Shown here in pieces: positions 26,112 through 40,936 of a stretch of DNA of 64,000 nt. Position 1 is the stretch's first letter. Each line of letters starts with the position of its first letter. Source of the stretch: Rotaria socialis (lineage: Eukaryota; Rotifera; Eurotatoria; Philodinida; Philodinidae); contig CAJNYU010002338.1 of assembly GCA_905331475.1 (NCBI GenBank), forward strand, positions 397,084 to 461,083, given 5' to 3'. Under the pieces are notes generated by a model that had not been told where the DNA came from, ran no database searches, and worked only from the letters and a program-made list of their open reading frames with translations. Made by a program: the position numbers and the translations under genes.

Positions 26112-27811
26112 TTACAAAAGCTGCCAAAGAGCAGGAATAGCAAATGGTGTCCAATATGGTAATGATTTATGTGCTAGAATACATTGATAGATTTTATTTG
26201 CATATGAAACTCGGTCCCCAATTTTGTAGTTTTTATATTTTTTCCAAACAGGACTTTTATTACTGAATGGTTTTGTTGATGCTAAACGAACAGTAGAAAT
26301 CGAATTAGTCGCAGCAATCGACGGTATTGATGTGGTTGTCGGATTGGATTCTAATGACTGTGTTATATTATTATTATTTAGTATTCTAAATGTAATATCA
26401 ATTAATTCGTAATTATGATTCGTACTTAATTCCCAAAACATAGCACCAGCTAATTTTTCACGTTTTATATAATCACTTTTTATTGTTATCGATTGAGAAT
26501 CATCATAACTAATCCATATACCTGTCGTTGGATTGTAGAGAAAAGGTACTTTAGATTCGCTATCCCAATGGCGTGTATATGTTGGTAAATAGCTTCTTTT
26601 CAAATGATCATAATCAAAAACTCCATTTTCCCACGTACCAATAGGTAGTTCAGCAGAAGCAGGCTGTGAAAATCCATTTAAATATGTACTATTTACTCCT
26701 ATACGTGAAAAAAAGAAACGATTTATCTATTCTATAAAATCGACTATACCTTGCCAACCACGTCCATATAAACTTAAACCCATAACTAATTGTGAGCGTG
26801 GTATCCCAGCTGTGATATAACTCTGAATAGCTTCATGAGAGTTATATTTTGATTTCATAAAGGACGGAGGAACATCAGTTGTTGTTTCAGCATTATTTTT
26901 GAATAAAGGAGCATTATGACCAGTTTTTGTTTCCCAACCACCTAGAACATAAAATTGTAATTAAGCAATGCAAGTTTTCATAGCAAAGTACGCACCATGA
27001 AAATCATATGTCATAACATTTATCCAGTCAAGATAGGTAGACATGTTACGTAAATCCATATCAATAATACGTTCAGGACTTGCTCCTGCTCTATATTTAC
27101 ATATGAAATCAAATGAATTTTCATTAAAATAATTCTTTTCAGTCTGTTCTATCTTACGCAATAGTTAATAGATAATTTTTCCGATCAACTTTGCCGGCTA
27201 CATCTAACTGATTCCGAAGTTCTTTTAACAAAAATAGATAATTTTGTTTATCTTCTGGCCGACGAATATTTGCTGGTAGGCCACCAGATACAGGATATTC
27301 CCTAAAAATTCAATAGATACGAATTTGAATACGTTGATAGAAGTGAATGCCTACCAATCGACATCAATTCCATCGAAGCCATACTTACGAATAAATTCTA
27401 TACATGATTGAATAAATTTACTTCGACTTTCTGTGTTTACAGCTATATCAGAGAATTTTCCAGACCATGTCTTTAAATGTTTTTCAAAAACAAATGAAAG
27501 CAAGAAGAAGAAAAAAGAATATTTACCCATCCGCCGATGGAAATTGATGTTCGCAGATGTGGATATTTCTGTTTAAGTTTAAGTAATTGATTAAAATTTC
27601 CTCGTAATGGTTGATTCCATGTATCACCAGCAAAGGTTTTTTCAACATCAGCCCATGGATCACCCAAAGCAATTCGTCCATCAAAGCCAATATTAGCAAA
27701 AGCATAATTAATATGAGTTAGTTTATTTCCTTGAATATCACTAACAAAATATGTTCGAGCATAGATTGACCATGCTGCATAATATGCTACAATAAGTGCT
27801 ACTCCAACCAT
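26112..27811 (-). CDS. GH18 chitinase with C-terminal CBM5/12-like chitin-binding module
   Basis: Six exons on the minus strand (27527-27811, 27355-27470, 27158-27301, 26996-27090, 26750-26941, 26112-26698) close in frame to 472 residues. GH18 fold: AYYAAWSIYAR (beta-1), LTHINYAFANI, SISIGGW, the catalytic DGIDVDWEYP with Glu about 135, NVMTYDFHG, MGLSLYGRGW and GAMFWELS. A Ser/Thr/Pro-rich linker (SNPTTTSIPSIAATNSIS) leads to a C-terminal module with YKNYKIGDRVSYANKIYQC...ALWQLL, the CBM5/12 pattern (W, GD.V.Y....Y.C, W.P, LW). This architecture and the SIYAR...FANI start are typical of bacterial chitinases, whereas animal GH18 enzymes usually carry the cysteine-rich CBM14. It hydrolyses chitin beta-1,4 bonds, perhaps for diet or cuticle. 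No signal peptide is obvious from the first ATG chosen (27811); an upstream in-frame ATG at 27874 gives a basic extension, so the 5' end is uncertain. Confidence 0.9.
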
Positions 27812-27874
27812 GTTTCTTCTCCTTACTTTGTGTGTAATCGATACTAATTCCTGCCTTTTTGTACACGAAAACAT

Positions 27875-30127
27875 AAAGAAAAAAAATATTTATTTCAGTT
27901 ATTTAGAAAAACAAAATCCTTAAATATATTGGGAAGCCATTTTTTCGTCTGATGAGAAAAGAACATTTCATGACACTCGTATGATGAGCGTAGAATATGT
28001 GAAAATTAAAACCCATATACAATGGAATTTCTCGTTATTTTAAATGAACAAGAACCCTGAAAGTAATTTGATGACAAAGTCTTTCTGTTCAATACTAAAA
28101 ATAAACTTCAACAAAGAAGCATCACAAACGAAAAATGATTGATTGTTTATCAAATATTTCAAATGAGAATAAGAGCGAGCATTATATTGCGAGGTTCGCC
28201 TAAACACATATAGAAGACAAGTCACTATGCAAGGATTTATCCTTACTGTTTGCATTGCGCAACTGATTTCTGCATGAATGAAACCTTATTTCGTAATTCA
28301 ATTCAAGATATGATATCAAAAGTGAACCCGATTGGTTTTTTCGTCGTTCATCGTTTACCCATTTTTTAAGTCATATTATGACGAAGATTGATAGCAAAAT
28401 ATTACTATGTTGATTATTAGCTGAATAAAAACTACATTGCACATGAAATTATCACTTAAGTATAGAAAGTGAGTGTTGAATCTCGTTTTCTTTTATTGAC
28501 GTGGAGCGATTTGGAAAAATGCGACAATAATTATAAAATGAAGTTTAAAATCTATTAGAAACGTTGTTAATTTATCTTTAACTACTTTTCTGCTAAGAAA
28601 AATGGAATTTTTCTATTGAATCAAAGTTGAGTGCTTCGATTTTCATCCACCTAAATCCACCACTAATAAAAATTCAACAGAAACATGAGTAATCTTTTAT
28701 ATCTCAACGGTAAACTGCGTCAAAAAATCAGCATAGTCGTAGTTTTGAATGGTAAGTTTTTGAAAATGTTCATTGAATTAACCTTTGTGTATTATATTTT
28801 TGTTATTTGCTGCTTTTAAATTCATTGTTCGTTGTTCGCATTCAATTAGATTTCTCAGTATCAATGTTAATTTATGCACTTTTATACAGAAATCTCTCGA
28901 AACTATTTAATTCAAACTTTAATAGACGTCATCTAAGTTATTTTATAGTTATCGAAGATTTTATTCGATTATTTCAGTTCTAATAAAATGACTATCAGAA
29001 CATAAATATCATAAATCTATACTAAAATGGCATCGGTGTTCTGTAAAGAATTAAAGTTAACGTGCATGTTCAAAAATGCAGATGCTTTTTCTGAGCTCAT
29101 TTACTTCATCCACTGAAGTGACTTACATAATTATATTTGTTCGTGTTAAAATTATGAAATATATATATATATATTTTTTATGAGATTTAATGGACGAATG
29201 GATTCTAAGTGAAAAATTATTGTTGATATGACGTTTCAAATAAGTTTTAATGAGCACGTTGTGCAAGTTGTTAATGTAACATCATTAATTCAACTAAATA
29301 GAATTAAATGATAAATAACCAAACAACCAGTATTAATCTAAAAGCATCAGACAAAATGAAGCAGAGTAACACCGATTAAATAATCAACCATAAATAACTA
29401 TTTGTTTCGCTTTCAATGTTCGTATTAATAAAGAATGGAAAAAAATATTACTACAACGTATAGTTTTGATCCAACGCGAAAACAAGCAGGCACACATCGA
29501 TGATGGAGCTGTGTCTAAAGATATGACGTGACGATTTATTTTGCAATTGTTCGAAAAATTAACTGTTATAAGAATGAGTTAACTGATTGAAATTAGATCA
29601 ATAAGAAAAATCTTCTATGGCCGTAAGTCACACATATTTTCATACCATTTTCTTCTTATTTGACTTTTTGATGTTTCACAATTATATTAAGTAATCATTC
29701 ATACCCTATCGATTTCTTTTTCTTTTTTAGTAGAATATTGCCACTAAGAGCTCTTTTTTCTAAACTGCGAATTGAAATGTTATTGTATTGGTTTGCGAAT
29801 AATTTTGTGGTTAAATTTTATTTTCTGTTTGTACATCGACTGGTTGATAATTGTACAAGGATGGTTGTGGTAAAAAATAAAGTCTTATATGATAATATGC
29901 AGAGTCAATGACGAATTATACTCAACTTTTGCATATTGAATTTATCTCTATATGAGTACCTATTTTATCTTATAAACTTATTGACATTTATATAAAATTT
30001 TCATAGATAATATTCGATTGCATTTCGTTCATTTTAATTCAGAATGAACATGCCAAATTCTAGCATTATGATGGGTACTTCTATGAATGAATTTTGTTAT
30101 TTCACATTGAAATCGCAATTGCAACTT
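27875..30127. other. Intergenic DNA upstream of chitinase
   Basis: AT-rich DNA with an (AT)n run near 29160-29175. No exon chain, RNA gene or clear element ends were seen. The chitinase promoter must lie at the left side, but no element is assignable. Confidence 0.45.
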
Positions 30128-30706
30128 ACGAGGGAAGGTCACAAAGTGATCAATTGCTTTTTCGTTGAAACTGCTTACATTATGTAGCTCCCAAGGAGTT
30201 ATGAATACGCTGAAAATATTTTGGGCGGATAGCCTATTGTTACCAAAATAGACCACTTCTAAGGTATGGGTTTTAGTGAAAGCCTGGGGACACTTTACAT
30301 GGAAAGACGCCCTAAGGAGAACAACTTTTTGTGAACATTTCAGACCTTTCTACGTTTCCTATCACTAGACACAGTTATTGTGAAATTTTTATTTTACGCC
30401 TTTCAAATAAAGTGGCAGCACTTTATGAAAAAAACAAATTCAATGGCCAAAAATATTCATAAAACACTGTTCTCGTTGAGCTCTATTGATATATAAAATT
30501 TCAAATCAAAATTCGAAAATCAATTTTTCTAATGTTCCTGAGGGGGAGTACGGCAATCATAAAACAATGCCATAAAAATGGTCTATTTTCGTAATGATAA
30601 GCTATCCGTCCAAAATATTTTCAGCGTATTCATAACTCCTTGGGAGCTACATAAAACATGTAGTTTCAACGAAAAAGCGATTGAACACTTGATGGTTTTC
30701 CCTCGT
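30128..30706. repeat. Fold-back element with 128-bp inverted arms
   Basis: The left arm 30128-30255 and right arm 30579-30706 are inverted copies at roughly 80-85% identity, both running from ACGAGGGAA to AAAATAGACCA and sharing TGTAGCTCCCAAGGAGTTAT and GCTGAAAATATTTTGG. The spacer is about 320 bp. Read outward-in, each arm keeps an open frame of about 43 codons starting MVYF and containing IFSVFITPWELH, with several conservative differences between arms. No flanking target duplication was recognised. Likely a fold-back or MITE-like transposon, or a remnant of a duplicated coding repeat. Confidence 0.8.
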
Positions 30707-33165
30707 TAGTAATACTTAAAATTGAACGAAACAAGTCCCTTTCAGCCAAAGACTACGAAACTATTAGGTTCCGGTAGGCGCCATTCACCCTATAAATTTA
30801 CTCATCATATCTTGCTGACAGATGATCTATTCTATTGCAGTAAGATATTGATTTTACTTCGTTGAAATTTATATTTATATTCAATTCTTCTTCGTTGATC
30901 GTCTATCCTTAAATTGAAATTCATTTACTGCCTTTACTTTTAGTGCTATTAAAAGATGCTTTTGGTTGTTTTTATTATTCATATATCAGACTTCTTTTTA
31001 ATGATTATTGATTGAAATTCAATATAATCCACTCTATTATTCTTCCATGTATTTGCTTTCGTTGAAAAAAAATTATAATCCCTGATGATGAACCATATTG
31101 TAAAAGATTCTCGATGATTTTCAGAGTGCATATTGCCTTTTAAAGCTTTTTTTCTGAAGCCTACGGCTATTTTATGTGCCAAAAAGAATTTCTAGATCGA
31201 TCATATCGAACTAATTAAATTGCTTGATAAGTATTCAATTATAAGTAACAATTATCTCATTCTCCTTTCTTTCTCATCATAGGCAAGCTCATTTGATTTG
31301 AAATTAGAATAATTCAATGAAATTTGTTTTTCAAGATTCTTGTAACGTAATTAATAATTAGGCTAGATTTATCCTGAAGAGTGCTTCTAAAAATTATTTC
31401 AAATTGAAATTGCTTTCTCTTTTATGAGACTATCTACGAAATTTCTTCTCTGAATCATAAAGTATTTGCTTGCAAATTGTGAATTTATCTTTGTAAAAAA
31501 ATCGTCGAATGTTATGATTGAAAAATATTTCTAAAGAACAAAAGAGGCTCGTTTTTATTATACACATTGTTATCAATTTTTGCTTCATTTCTCAATTTTC
31601 TAAATCAAGATCTCAATCTATCCATTATTAGCATTTCCATTCATCATTATTATTTGCTTAATATGCATTAACGGTAATAGTTCAAATATTATCGATCGAG
31701 CAATCTTTTCAATAAATGCAAATATTATTTTGTTTTTCTATTAATAGATTTTCTTTTCTCGATAAAAGCTTTTTTTACTACTGATTGAATAAATAATAGT
31801 ATTTACGTTTAGCAAGAAAAAAACCTAAAATAAAAACTAGAACATATACGTCATATTCGTTTAGATTAAAACATGAATTTGTTTTAGTGTGACTTTTGAT
31901 CAATTTATAACTGCGAAAAATATATGATTGATTATCATTATCATCTTTGTAAATGTAATTTTATTTTTTCGTGAAATTTTCCTTGTTGTCTTCGTTATTT
32001 TTTGTTTCATCATGAGTGACGCTTTTTTCTCAAGCAACACAGAAATCTAAATGCACTTTTAACATTGAGTATGCTCAACAAGAAAACATACTCATCTAAT
32101 ATCAAAAACATTGTCATTCCATAACACGATCCGAACAAGAACAAGAACAAGAACAGCGATGTCCTATTACCCTAGAGGTTGAGCAAAAAAACTGACAAAA
32201 AAGAAATATGAAAGAATGAACGTTTCATAGAACAAAACAAAAATGACAGAAACATACGCTCAGAATTGCTAGGAAGTTTGTAATTGATTGCTGGTTAATT
32301 ATTCGATTTAAATACACAAAAAATATTGGTTGTTTATATTGAAAATACATTCGCTATATCAATACTAATTCATATAAAAGAATCACATCTAACTGATTAT
32401 GCTGTAGAAGATAAATTCTCTTTATTTCTTTGATATGAAAAAGAAACCTTTTCTATAGAAAAGGTTTCTCGAATTTAGTAGTATCTATCTTAGTATTCAT
32501 TGATTATGTGTACCATAATAAATGAATTCAATTAAAGTGAACGATGAAAATGATGGTAGCATAGTTCTTTTGTATCTATGCCAATTGAAGTGTCGATTCT
32601 TTTTCTTGCTCGTGTCTTTTTGAAAGCTACATTCAGAAATATCTTCATCTCCTTGTTTCCTAGTCGATTAATGAGAACACTGAGTCGAACTTTTTTTGTT
32701 TTGTTTTGTATATGCAACTCAGCACTAATGCTTAGTCTGTATTTGTATGAACCAGAAGGCATTTTTCTTCCTTCTGTCGTTAACCATCGTGCTGTTGCTG
32801 TTTTCATGTAATTAAGCATTCTCGTTTTTCTCCTTTCCAAGGTGAGCATATCTTTTTTTAGCGATTCTTTTAGTTGAAGCTATCTTTAGTTGGTGAGACT
32901 AGTTTGTCGTGTATTTGTTCATCTATTGTAATCTGCGAGTCTCTTGAGTAGCAGATGAGTTATCAGCTTCATTCCACTTTTTTGGTCCTAACACATGATA
33001 AAGTCAGTAGTACGAGAAGAAAAGAGATAACCAATATGGAAATCGTAAAAAGCTTGAACGAATAAAAGTAGGAGGAGCCACACATCGACGTTCCCAGAAA
33101 ACGGAACACATACATGCATACGTAATACTGTCATCAAGAATTTGTATATTGTAACCAAGCCCTTT
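30707..33165. other. Intergenic DNA upstream of calmodulin
   Basis: AT-rich, with a perfect 28-bp palindrome at 32442-32469 (separate entry). Opposed overlapping open frames at 32532-32849 (-) and 32578-32811 (+) show no family motif. The minus one is Lys/Arg-rich, 105 codons, and could be a small unknown gene, but I cannot support it. Confidence 0.4.
32442..32469. repeat. Perfect 28-bp palindrome
   Basis: The half-site AGAAACCTTTTCTA is followed directly by its exact reverse complement, with no spacer. It could be a transcription-factor dimer site, a hairpin, or the core of a decayed MITE. No coding context. Confidence 0.75.
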
Positions 33166-34040
33166 TCTCTCTCTCTCTCTCTCTCTTGACGACGACTAAA
33201 AGGGAACAAACAGAAAAAAAACAAAGAGTAGACAGAACAGCGCGTTGTCAAACAGAAGAAAAGAAAAGAGAATAAAATACGACTCATAGAATTCTGTGTA
33301 TTATTGTACGAAGAGTGGTCTCTTGTTGCATCCGAGCAGTCTTCTTGTGCTTTTTTTGCTACGACTATAGAGGACTACAATCAATGTTGCATCGTATCGT
33401 AGCTACTCTTAGCCTGACAGCGACATTATTTTTTTCGGTCGTTGTAACACCGCTGGCGTCGAAGCAAGAATGCAAAAAAAAGAAAAGAATAATGAACATA
33501 CCTCTTCTGCTGCAAGCGATGAGAGAGAAAAAGAAGAAAAATCAATTTTCTATTCCTTCTAGTTGGATATTACAACGTGCTATGTTTTTTGCTCTTCGTT
33601 AAATAAAGATCTCTTTTTCTTGTTTTTTTCTCTCTGTTCTATATCACAAGTAAACGAGAATCGTCGTTGTCGTGCTGCCATCGTCACCATTAGAGAAAAT
33701 ACTCTTCATGTCGCTGTGTCAAAGAGAAAGATAAGTTGCTGCTATTTGCCTTGTGTTATTGTATATCGCGTTCGCGCCTAGTCGAACCTCTCCTCTCTCT
33801 CTCTCTATTGCTCGTCTCTCTCTTGTTCGCGCATTCTCCTTCTCTATCTACGACTGAACAGCATCGCACAGAGACACACACATACAAATACATTCATACA
33901 CGCGTACGCACGAATCCCGGTGTTGACCAAAAGAAACAAGAACAGCGAACAATTGTCGTTTCGAACCTGGTACACAGGTCGATTATAAAAGATTCAAACG
34001 AGTGGAAATTTAGGACATTTTCAATTCCATTTTTATCATA
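33166..34040 (+). promoter_or_regulatory. Pyrimidine-rich 5' region of calmodulin
   Basis: Contains two CT microsatellite tracts (about 33166-33186 and 33792-33806) and is less AT-rich than the surroundings, with several overlapping short open frames that are not conserved genes. It ends at the ATG-only first coding exon of calmodulin, so it likely holds its promoter and 5' UTR. No TATA box or initiator is assigned. Confidence 0.45.
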
Positions 34041-36397
<2,357 letters not shown>

Positions 36398-38429
36398 TGA
36401 CGATGCGTCAATATTTTTGGTCTTATTCTTTTATTACTTTTTTTCTGATGTATTTTGTTCGAATGAGCACTCACTCTTCTTGTCACATCGATAAATCGGA
36501 TGGATGAACGTGTGGCTGATCTTTATCATTTTCTTTTGTTCACATTATTTTTCTTTTTTTTGTATGTATGCTTGTGTGTGTGCGTGGTGAGTCCTCTCTT
36601 TCTTATATGTCTGTCGATTTTGTCTATCAGAGCGTTGAAAGACGCTAATAATATAAGACATAAAACAAACTAGTTATATGCACAGAATTAGTTAACATGA
36701 CTTGAAGTATTTCAGCTTATTTTCTTATAATTTGTCTAATTTTATGATAAGCATTAATCTTCATCATATTGATGATATTTAATGATGATCAATGAGAAAT
36801 ATTTACAAACCTAAATCTTGTTGTATATGCTAATACAAAAAAAGCTTGTTTAGTTATTAAATGAATATTTTCTTGAATCTATCAAGTACATACAATTCAT
36901 GTTCGATAAATTAGAATATAATTTTCAGATATCATTAAAATAGTAATGTAAAACTATGGATTTGATTGTAGAAAAACAAAATACTTTTCTCATAGATTTC
37001 TTATTTTATTTAATTTCATCATTATTATTTTTTCGTAGTATTATTCGTCAAACAAATTTGATATTTTATCTTAACGATTGATTATTAATAGTAAATGATT
37101 ATATTGCGAATCATATAACAAATAAAATGATGCCATCGTATAGTAATCAACGAAACTAGCTATATCTATATATAGACGGTAAGTAAATAATGAAAAGTAC
37201 TTCTTATGTATTTTAGAAGAAGAAAAAAAATACAGGTCGTCATTTTTCCGACACATTTTATCAGATACGATCAAAAACAGAATTAGAAAGATTACTTGAT
37301 TCGAAATGTTCTTTAAGACTTGCTTGTTTTCGTATACCTTTTCTTTGTTTCTATTGGAAAAAATTGATCGTGACGAAACTATATCGGAAACAGACATTTG
37401 TTTCTTTCTTTGATAGAAGCAAAAACTTTACTTTTTCTATGTAGCTTAAAAGCCTTCTTTAATAATATTTGCTCTTGTATCAAATTAGTCAACTGAAAGA
37501 AAAATAAAAATTCAAGGAAATATGCAGTTGTAACATTATGTCACTAGAATCAATATCGATCGAGTCATGAAATTATCTGTTGACTACATTTTTCAGTAGT
37601 TCACTTGATGAATATCAAAATCAGTTTTCTAGAATTTCTAGAAAACTAGTAAGGATAAATAAGCTCAAACTTCGCATCGATGAACATCAAAAAAGAAAAT
37701 TTGTGTCAACATGAACAGATACGATCGCATCAGTCGTGCGTCTATATACTGATTGATATGAATTATATATGAAGATCTAAATAAATAATTGTATTTTTAA
37801 ATATAGAGATCTTTCTCAAATAGAAGTGCTAAATTGAAATGTATTTCCATGCAAAGCATAAGTCAAGCGAACTTCTGCGTTTTTCTTTAAGTAAAACATA
37901 CACGTTAGTATTTGTCAAAAGACTAGTTTGTGTTTTTTATTTAGCTTCGACATTTGGAATTATATTTTTGTCATAACACTTATTTTAAATCAAATTATTT
38001 AACGAATAAATCTAATATAATTTTTACTTTCACTGTTGCAAAATTTTGTTCATCGTAGCTATGTATTTAAACATCAAGATATAGAAAGGCAAACGAATCA
38101 GTCAACCATAGTTTCACACCGGTTCTTGAATTACATATTAAATGATTATAAACAAATTCAAGTGGTCGATACAATTAGATCATTTCGAAGATGAAGAATA
38201 TGACTCTAAATGAACATAAATGTTCCAACAGGAATACATAGTTGATATTCTGTACTAGAGTTCCACCCAAATCACTAAATCTGTCTGCTTGTGACTGTGA
38301 AAGACGCAAGTCACACTTTTTAGGCCTGAATTTTCTACGTGTTTTGCTCAATATGAAGATTTGATGGCATGAACTGAATTTAATTCTAGAAAACAGATTT
38401 ATTTGTGTACTTTTCAAGGATGACAGTTA
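36398..38429. other. Calmodulin 3' flank and intergenic DNA
   Basis: The first several hundred bases are probably calmodulin 3' UTR (T-rich, with TGTGTGTG near 36575). Beyond that, AT-rich spacer with no recognised gene. The 108-codon minus frame at 37071-37397 has no motif. Confidence 0.45.
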
Positions 38430-38880
38430 AATATGGATGCAGAATGGCATTACTGTAGCTGGAAGAAATGAATTTAGCAGTGAGATGAACCAACTCTATC
38501 CTCTATGGAGTTTGTTTATTGACGACGATCAAGCTATCTATATTGCTGGATAAGAGTCAAATCACCGTGTCGTGGAATGGAAATATGGTGCAACGGCTGG
38601 TCGACATGGGGCAGGTGGAAATGGGATAGGAGATCATCTCAATCAGCTGTATTATCCGAGATATGTGTCGGTGGATCGAGAACGTTCCGTATACTTATCA
38701 GAGTACTACAATCAACGTGTAATGAAATGAACAAAAGGTACGAAGCAAGGAATTGTTGTGACTGATGGTTATGGTCAAAGTTGTACGTAATTATCAAATC
38801 TTTCTAGAGTTGTCGTAGATCAGCTAGATAAAACCCATGTCGCTGACTATGCGAGCTGAGTGATAGTGGAAATAATCGTA
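38430..38880 (+). pseudogene. NHL-repeat beta-propeller gene fragment
   Basis: Three-frame reading gives the typical NHL blade series NGITVAGRN, LFIDDDQAIYIA, HRVVEWKYGAT, GIGDHLNQLYYPRYVSVD, SVYLSEYYNQRVMK, then GIVV and VVVDQLDKTHVADYA. At least three in-frame stops (after YIAG, after RVMK, after SCT) break it. There is no start codon or 5' part and the last blade is truncated. NHL propellers are an abundant family in bdelloids; this is a dead, intronless fragment, perhaps left by ectopic recombination or gene conversion. Confidence 0.75.
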
Positions 38881-39517
38881 TATAAACGTTGAATATTAAT
38901 AAGCATTAATGATTTTCTTTCAAAGTGACATTCCTTCAGATATCATCAAGAAACATACGAAATGAATTCGTTTTCCTCAATTTTAAAAAGAGTGCTTTCT
39001 GACTTATTTTGCGACTATCTCAATATTATAGTTTATTAATAGCGTTAAAAACTTGTTTGATCGTTAGTGAATTAACGATTTTCCCCGTATTGTAAAAAAT
39101 TAATTTTTAACATTTAGTAGCTATAAATAATTCAAGTTTTGATATTGGAAAAAGCAGAGACACAGGTAGAAAAAGCTACCACGCGTATATTTTAACGTAG
39201 GCTTATTCTTAAAAATTATCAATGACAAGAAGAACCTTACAAAGACGACACGAATGAATCATATAATTCTACAATTTACGAAATCCTACTAGATTCAATG
39301 AACAGTGTCAGAAACTAAACTGTCCGTTTAATATTCAATGAAAGATTTCTTGATTTTGTTTTCTTATTCGTTCTTTTGAAAATCCTAAAAAGAAGAAGTT
39401 CGATTAACAGAAAAAAATTCACCAAAGATTCAAGTTGTTACAAGGCAGACTCATCTAAAAACATGAAAAAAAGCAAGATTAAATGTCTAATAGGTAGTTC
39501 ATGTTTTATTGATAGAT
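38881..39517. other. Intergenic DNA
   Basis: AT-rich spacer, in part the 3' UTR of the minus-strand C45-family gene. Nothing else recognised. Confidence 0.45.
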
Positions 39518-40905
39518 TTACTTTTCCAATAAGTCATCAAGATTGTATATTAGTCGAGGTGTGTTATTATCTTTAGGATTATTTCGGTAGATACTGAGTT
39601 GACGAGTATGAAAGTTAAAATGAGCCGTACAAAGTGTTGCTAAATTAATATCAGTTGTTCCACCCATGAAAAATATTGGAAACTTTTCATTGGTTCTATC
39701 ACCCAACAGGTACAGTGCATCTTTGAGAGTGAATATTTCGCCTATTTCAAGTGCACGTTGAGCACGATTTCGACTCCAAAAGAGTGGTTCTCGTTCAACA
39801 ATTAATCCATTCGATCGATCATAATGATTAAAATGATTCAGATAATTTAAAGTAAGACAAACTGTACCTAAAAGAGCAAAATGATGATGTTTACATTTCT
39901 GGACATGATACCGATCTTACCATTAGTTTCTTGATAGCGATGATATTGTACATTGTTAACAACGAGACATTTACTTACAAAATTTTCCTTACTATTCAAT
40001 CCTGGCCCTAGCTCATAATTAAGCAGATGGCATGTCTCATGATTATGTTCACGAAAAAATGCACCGTTGATACAGAAAGCATAAGCAATAGGTACTGTGT
40101 GAACTAATTCATCTAACTGATTTTCATTGGCAACCGAGAGTAGTGCTCGATTGATGATTAGTCGTGGGACGCCATTTTCTCCGACAAAATTCGGATAGAG
40201 AGCATTTAAGGCATAAGCAAAACCATGCATATTGGCACCAAATGCAATTCCTAAAACAAAAACACAATCGAACACATTACGGTTTCTTTTTCTTAACATA
40301 AATTTGTTGTTGTTGTTGTAAAGAAAATTAAGTAATATCTCACCAGGAATAACACCAGCATAACAATAGGCAATAAATCTTTCGTTTGGACTATGTCTAG
40401 TGCCATCATCGTAGGAACTCGATTTAATGTCTGCTTCTACTAGATAACCAGTTTCATAGAGACCAGCTGTGTTGTCTTCATTATGCACTAATGAAAGAGT
40501 ATTAGTATCAAGTCGATTGATCAGTACGGTACTGCATCCTTTGGCATCATTCTCATTGTCTTCTTGCTGATAATTTCCTTGTCGTGCTTCATGAATACGA
40601 TAAGCTGTTTGAGTTTCATTTTCAAAATTGAGTACAAGTATTTGTTCTAATGGAACTTTAGAGCCATCGGCAATACCACGAATCTCATCCCAATACCATG
40701 GAAACAATTTGCGAATGATTTCGACGAAATTTTGATGCAATCTAATACCCTTTGACGTTTGAACAAAATTAAACATTGGTGTCAAATAATTTCGATCATC
40801 TTCGATACGTTTTCTAATCAGATCTCGACATGTAATACCTATATGTCTCGCACATTCATAGTGAGTTCCTTGTACATGGTATAATCGAATATCGTTCGTT
40901 GCCAT
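39518..40905 (-). CDS. Tan / penicillin acyltransferase-like (C45) hydrolase
   Basis: Three exons (40344-40905, 39921-40250, 39518-39867) close in frame to 413 residues; introns are 93 and 53 bp. The family is Ntn hydrolases made as a proenzyme that cleaves itself before a cysteine. The site is visible as DAKGCSTVLI, with the nucleophile about C124. Other family marks are HYECARHIG near the start, EIRGIADGS, SLVHNEDN, PGIAFGANMHGFAYALN, VPRLIINRALL and ELVHTVPI. The insect relative Tan hydrolyses beta-alanyl-dopamine and carcinine, and fungal relatives make penicillin. The substrate here is unknown but is probably an amide of an amino acid and an amine. The start codon is supported by an acceptor-like site 29 nt upstream (AG 40935-40936). 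Confidence 0.88.
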
Positions 40906-40936
40906 CGTATGTTGATATTTGACTTTTCTACTAGCT

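Noticed and set aside
32532..32849. 105-codon Lys/Arg-rich frame on the minus strand, overlapped by a 77-codon plus frame
   Set aside because: No motif, no splice partners, and the two opposing frames cannot both be real; not enough support to call a gene.
33315..34040. Several 70-100 codon frames before calmodulin
   Set aside because: They overlap each other in different frames within CT-rich 5' sequence; best explained as leader and promoter composition.
37071..37397. 108-codon minus-strand frame after calmodulin
   Set aside because: Composition-driven frame with no recognisable domain or splice context.
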